The position numbers were made by a program, and so were the translations under genes. Positions 15,630-18,655 of a stretch of 18,655 nt of DNA are shown one piece after another. The first letter of the stretch is position 1. Every line of letters starts with the position of its first letter. The DNA is from CS4-C045 sp964347545 (GTDB taxonomy: Bacteria > Planctomycetota > Planctomycetia > Pirellulales > UBA7805), in assembly GCA_964347545.1 (NCBI GenBank), contig CAYFZZ010000012.1, positions 1-18,655 on the forward strand, given 5' to 3'. The notes below the pieces were generated by a model, which saw nothing but the letters and a program-made list of their open reading frames with translations, had not been told where the DNA came from and did not search any database.

Positions 15630-16208
15630 ATGCCGTCCCTGACTTGGGCTGTAATTTTGATGCTGGTCGGCCTGGCCCTGGTCTTCCTGGAGATCTTCAT
15701 CCCTTCGGGAGGGATCTTGGGGTTGCTGGCCATCTCGGCCGTGCTGGCTTCGATCTTCGTGGCCTTTCATTCCGGCGGCACGGCCGAGGGGGTCATTTTT
15801 GTGGCGATTGCGATCATCGGGATGCCTTCCGCGTTGCTGCTGGCCTTGAAGTGGCTGCCGCGGACACCGTTCGGTCGTCGCCTGATGTTGGGCGTGCCGG
15901 ACGAGGACGAGGTCCTGCCGGCGGATGATCCGCGTCACCAGTTGCACGAGCTGATCGGCAAAGTGGGCTCGGCCCGTTCGGCCATGTTGCCCGGCGGGGC
16001 GGTGAAGATCGACGGGCGGACCTACGAAGCGGTGAGTGAAGCCGGATCGATCGAGGAGGGCGAACCGGTCGAGGTTGTGAAAGTCCGCAATAACCGGTTG
16101 GTGGTTCGCAAGAGTCGCCACGCCACCGCGGCGGAAAAGTCGGACGATATTCTGTCCCAGCCGATCGACAGTGTGGGGGTCGATCCGTTTGACGAATCGG
16201 GCTCGTAA
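15630..16208 (+). CDS. Short NfeD-family membrane protein
   Basis: This 192-residue NfeD protein lacks the protease part. Hydrophobic segments span about 5-27, 29-46 and 54-74, with IFIPSGGILGLLA in the conserved loop between the first two. A soluble OB-fold (about 107-162) carries LIGKVGSARSAMLPGGAVKIDGRTYEAVSEAG and ends GEPVEVVKVRNNRLVVRK, as in NfeD C-terminal domains. A charged tail follows. In Bacillus, NfeD proteins are encoded next to flotillins and co-localise with them; here floA follows 158 nt downstream, which supports the same partnership. A promoter-like TATAAT precedes it. Confidence 0.9.
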   Translation: MPSLTWAVILMLVGLALVFLEIFIPSGGILGLLAISAVLASIFVAFHSGGTAEGVIFVAIAIIGMPSALLLALKWLPRTPFGRRLMLGVPDEDEVLPADDPRHQLHELIGKVGSARSAMLPGGAVKIDGRTYEAVSEAGSIEEGEPVEVVKVRNNRLVVRKSRHATAAEKSDDILSQPIDSVGVDPFDESGS

Positions 16209-16266
16209 GCCGCCGGGCGTGCGGCCAGCAGGGCCACCCGTCCGGCCCCCCCAAGAGGCTGCTCAC

Positions 16267-16294
16267 TTGACACCGTGCCTGTTCCCGGTAAAAG
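16267..16294 (+). promoter_or_regulatory. Possible sigma70-type promoter for floA
   Basis: A perfect -35 TTGACA (16267-16272) is followed after 16 nt by TAAAAG (16289-16294), a 4/6 match to the -10. The start site would be about 65 nt before the floA ATG. An imperfect hairpin TGCCT/AGGCA (16276-16302) overlaps it. Confidence 0.4.
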
Positions 16295-16366
16295 GGTAGG
16301 CAGCCTGGGTGGCCGCCTGTGCTCGGCCGTCCGGCGGTTTTCCCCTCTCCCCTTAAGGTGCCGCAC

Positions 16367-17428
16367 ATGGTCGGGAACGATTCCTGGAGACCCCTCCTGG
16401 CTGACGAGGGCGACGGAACCACGATCTTCTGGATTGTCGTCGTTTTCGCCGTCATCATCTTCGCTCTGGTGGTGCTGGCCGTCTTCGCTCGCTACTTCCG
16501 CCTCTGGATTCAGGCCGTCACGACCCGCGCCAAGATCGGGATTCTGGACCTGTTGGGGATGACCTTTCGCAAGGTGAACCCCACGATCATTACGCGCACC
16601 AAGGTGATGGCGGTGCAGGCCGGTTTGGATGACAGCACGGGGATCACCAGTCGCGCCTTGGAGGCTCATTACCTGGCCGGGGGCAACGTGCCGCTGGTGA
16701 TTCGGGCCTGTATCGCCGCCAACAAAGCTCGGATTATTGACCTGGACTTCAAGCAGGCCACTGCGATTGACCTGGCCGGTCGCAATGTTCTGGAAGCGGT
16801 GCAGACCAGCGTGTATCCCAAGGTGATTGACTGCCCGGCCATCGAGTCGGGCAAGACCTCCCTGGACGCGGTCGCTCGGGACGGGATCCAATTGAAGGTC
16901 AAAGCGCGGGTGACCGTGCGCGCGAACCTCCAGCGACTGATTGGGGGGGCGACCGAAGAAACGATCGTGGCTCGCGTGGGGGAAGGCATTGTCAGCGCCA
17001 TCGGTTCCTCCGATACCCACAAACAGGTGTTGGAAAACCCCGATCGCATCTCCAAAGCCGTGCTGGCTCGGCGGCTGGATGCCCAGACCGCCTATGAAAT
17101 TGTCTCCATCGACATTGCCGATATCGACGTGGGCAGCAACATCGGTGCTCGTCTCCAGGCCGACCAGGCCGAGGCCGACATGCGTGTCGCTCGAGCCCGC
17201 GCGGAGGGAAAACGGGCCATGGAGGTTGCTCGCGAACAGGAGATGGTGGCCGCCATTGAGGAAAGCCGTGCCAAACTGGTGGAAGCTCAAGCAGAAGTTC
17301 CCAAGGCGATGGCCGAGGCCTTTCGGACGGCCAAGCTGGGAATTATGGACTACTACCAGCTGCGGAATATCCAGGCGGACACGCACATGCGGGATGCCAT
17401 CGCCGGCGGCGACTCGTCGTCCAAGTGA
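16367..17428 (+). CDS. floA: Flotillin-like protein FloA
   Basis: FloA scaffolds functional membrane microdomains. The 353-residue protein has one N-terminal hydrophobic segment (about 19-41) and then the conserved GILDLLGMTFRKVNPTIITRTKVMA block. An SPFH/PHB-type domain (about 70-250) follows, with AIESGKTSLDAVARDGIQLKVKARVTVRAN. An Ala/Glu-rich coiled coil (about 260-325) carries RLQADQAEADMRVARARAEG and VVEAQAEVP-like text, and the FloA signature LGIMDYYQLRNIQADTHMRDAI closes it. Start ATG 16367 has AAGG 8 nt upstream; a start further upstream at 16319 is unsupported. The two NfeD genes just upstream reproduce the classic NfeD-flotillin neighbourhood. Confidence 0.95.
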   Translation: MVGNDSWRPLLADEGDGTTIFWIVVVFAVIIFALVVLAVFARYFRLWIQAVTTRAKIGILDLLGMTFRKVNPTIITRTKVMAVQAGLDDSTGITSRALEAHYLAGGNVPLVIRACIAANKARIIDLDFKQATAIDLAGRNVLEAVQTSVYPKVIDCPAIESGKTSLDAVARDGIQLKVKARVTVRANLQRLIGGATEETIVARVGEGIVSAIGSSDTHKQVLENPDRISKAVLARRLDAQTAYEIVSIDIADIDVGSNIGARLQADQAEADMRVARARAEGKRAMEVAREQEMVAAIEESRAKLVEAQAEVPKAMAEAFRTAKLGIMDYYQLRNIQADTHMRDAIAGGDSSSK

Positions 17429-17548
17429 CGCAGGGAGTTGAAGGCTCAGCCAATTCTGTCACAATCAGGGCTGCGGGATTTCCGGCGACGCGGGCTGTGG
17501 CGGCCCTGCGGCCGGCCCCAGCGAACCACGATCCGTAAGGAGCACACT

Positions 17549-18544
17549 ATGGCACGTGCGGTTACCCTCTTTACCGGCCAGTGGGCCGATCTCTCTCTGG
17601 ACGACATGGCACGCAAGGCGAGCGATTTTGGTTATCAGGGATTGGAACTGGCTTGCTGGGGCGACCATTTCGAAGTTGACAAAGCCCTGGCCGACGACGG
17701 TTACTGTTCGGCCAAACGCGATTTGCTGGATCGTTACGACCTGCAGTGCCTGGCGATCAGCAATCACCTGGTGGGCCAGGCGGTCTGCGACAAGATTGAC
17801 CAGCGCCACCAGGCGATCTTGCCCGAACACGTGTGGGGCGACGGTGACCCGGCCGGGGTCAATCAGCGGGCGATCGAAGAGATGAAGGATACGGCCCGCG
17901 CGGCGCAGAAATTTGGCGTGGGCGTGGTGAACGGCTTCACCGGCTCCAGCATCTGGCACCTGCTCTACTCCTTCCCGCCGGTCACCGAAGCGATGATCGC
18001 GGACGGATTCCAGCATTTTGCCGACTGCTGGAACCCGATTCTGGACGTGTTTGGCGAGTGCGGTGTGCGGTTTGCCCTGGAAGTCCATCCCACCGAAATC
18101 GCCTTCGATATCTATACGGCCCAGCGAGCTCTGGAGGCATTGGACCACCGCGAGGAATTCGGGTTCAACTTCGACCCGTCCCACCTGTTGTGGCAGGGGG
18201 TCGATCCGGTCGAGTTCATCCGCGCGTTTCCCGACCGGATCTATCACGTGCACGTCAAAGACGCGATTGTGACGCTGGATGGGAAGAGCGGGATTTTGGC
18301 CAGCCACCTGAACTTTGGCGACTGGCGCCGCGGTTGGGATTTCCGCTCGCCAGGCCGAGGGGCCGTGCGGTTCGAGGAGATCATTCGCGCGTTGAACCAG
18401 ATCGGTTACAACGGCCCGCTGTCGGTCGAATGGGAAGACTGCGGCATGGACCGCGAACACGGCGCTCGGGAGGCCTGCGAAAACGTGAAAGGGTGGGATT
18501 TCGAGCCCAGCAGCGTGGCCTTCGACGCGGCCTTTGCCGACTGA
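17549..18544 (+). CDS. Xylose isomerase-like TIM-barrel protein (sugar epimerase/isomerase type)
   Basis: This 331-residue protein belongs to the AP-endonuclease-2/xylose-isomerase-like TIM-barrel superfamily, whose members isomerise, epimerise or dehydrate sugars and inositols using a divalent metal. Likely metal ligands are Glu178 (FALEVHPTE), Asp209 (FNFDPSHLLWQG), His235 (YHVHVKDA) and Glu294 (SVEWEDCG), which keeps the family's set. Substrate is not evident. ATG 17549 follows AAGGAG (17537-17542) at ideal spacing. A weak TTGAAG/CACAAT pair with 16-nt spacing (17438-17465) could be its promoter. The gap to floA is 120 nt. Confidence 0.88.
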   Translation: MARAVTLFTGQWADLSLDDMARKASDFGYQGLELACWGDHFEVDKALADDGYCSAKRDLLDRYDLQCLAISNHLVGQAVCDKIDQRHQAILPEHVWGDGDPAGVNQRAIEEMKDTARAAQKFGVGVVNGFTGSSIWHLLYSFPPVTEAMIADGFQHFADCWNPILDVFGECGVRFALEVHPTEIAFDIYTAQRALEALDHREEFGFNFDPSHLLWQGVDPVEFIRAFPDRIYHVHVKDAIVTLDGKSGILASHLNFGDWRRGWDFRSPGRGAVRFEEIIRALNQIGYNGPLSVEWEDCGMDREHGAREACENVKGWDFEPSSVAFDAAFAD

Positions 18545-18566
18545 ACGTCACGGTCGACCGGCGGGG

Positions 18567-18655
18567 TGCGGGTTGCGGGATGCGGGCGAGCGGGAAGGGG
18601 TCGGGAGTCTTTTTCGAAAAAATTCTGTCCCATGTGGGGCCGACCATCGTTCGAA
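18567..18655 (+). repeat. Second copy of the G-rich plus inverted-repeat element, cut by window edge
   Basis: TGCGGGTTGCGGGATG (18567-18582) precedes a stretch from 18587 that matches 15246-15314 at 63 of 69 positions, with the first 36 identical. The left arm GGGGTCGGGAGTCTTTTTC is at 18597-18615. The right arm would begin at the window end (TTCGAA), so pairing cannot be verified here. The copy starts 22 nt after the stop codon of the TIM-barrel gene. Confidence 0.85.

Overview
The window looks like chromosomal DNA of a GC-rich member of the Planctomycetota, most likely of the Pirellulales type. This rests on family content rather than on a marker gene. It carries a planctomycete-type LolA-like secreted protein, a 'PmoA-like' secreted protein, two NfeD proteins next to a FloA flotillin, and interspersed hairpin and G-rich repeats in the gaps. 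I see no rRNA, tRNA, CRISPR array, transposase or phage gene. The genes read as host housekeeping and envelope genes with uniform composition.

Region 1 (1-4764, plus strand) is a tightly packed, operon-like run. It starts with the 3' part of a PilT-like ATPase. Next comes a membrane-anchored PilB/GspE-like protein whose nucleotide-binding motifs are all degenerate but whose zinc tetracysteine is intact. A CvpA-family membrane protein, an overlapping membrane protein of unknown function, a Trm112-like small protein and a HIT-family hydrolase follow. Region 2 (4765-6031) is a repeat-bearing gap followed by a secreted PmoA-like (DUF6807) protein with a TTG start.

Region 3 (6155-11632, minus strand) holds a GT4-type glycosyltransferase. 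Downstream of it is a very large (about 1,300 residues) exported protein with a glycosidase-like barrel and a carbohydrate-binding-like C-terminal domain. Region 4 (11876-17428, plus strand) holds the LolA-like protein, then a membrane-microdomain cluster. That cluster is a long NfeD with two ClpP-like folds, a repeat-filled gap of 453 nt, a short NfeD and FloA. Region 5 is a xylose-isomerase-like TIM-barrel enzyme followed by a second, edge-truncated copy of the repeat found after the long nfeD.

The most interesting points are the pseudo-ATPase paired with an apparently active PilT, the long NfeD whose two protease-like folds both seem to lack the catalytic serine, and the composite repeat (G-rich tandem units plus a 19-bp perfect inverted repeat) that occurs twice, each time just downstream of a stop codon. 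All family calls were made by eye from motifs; no database search was run.
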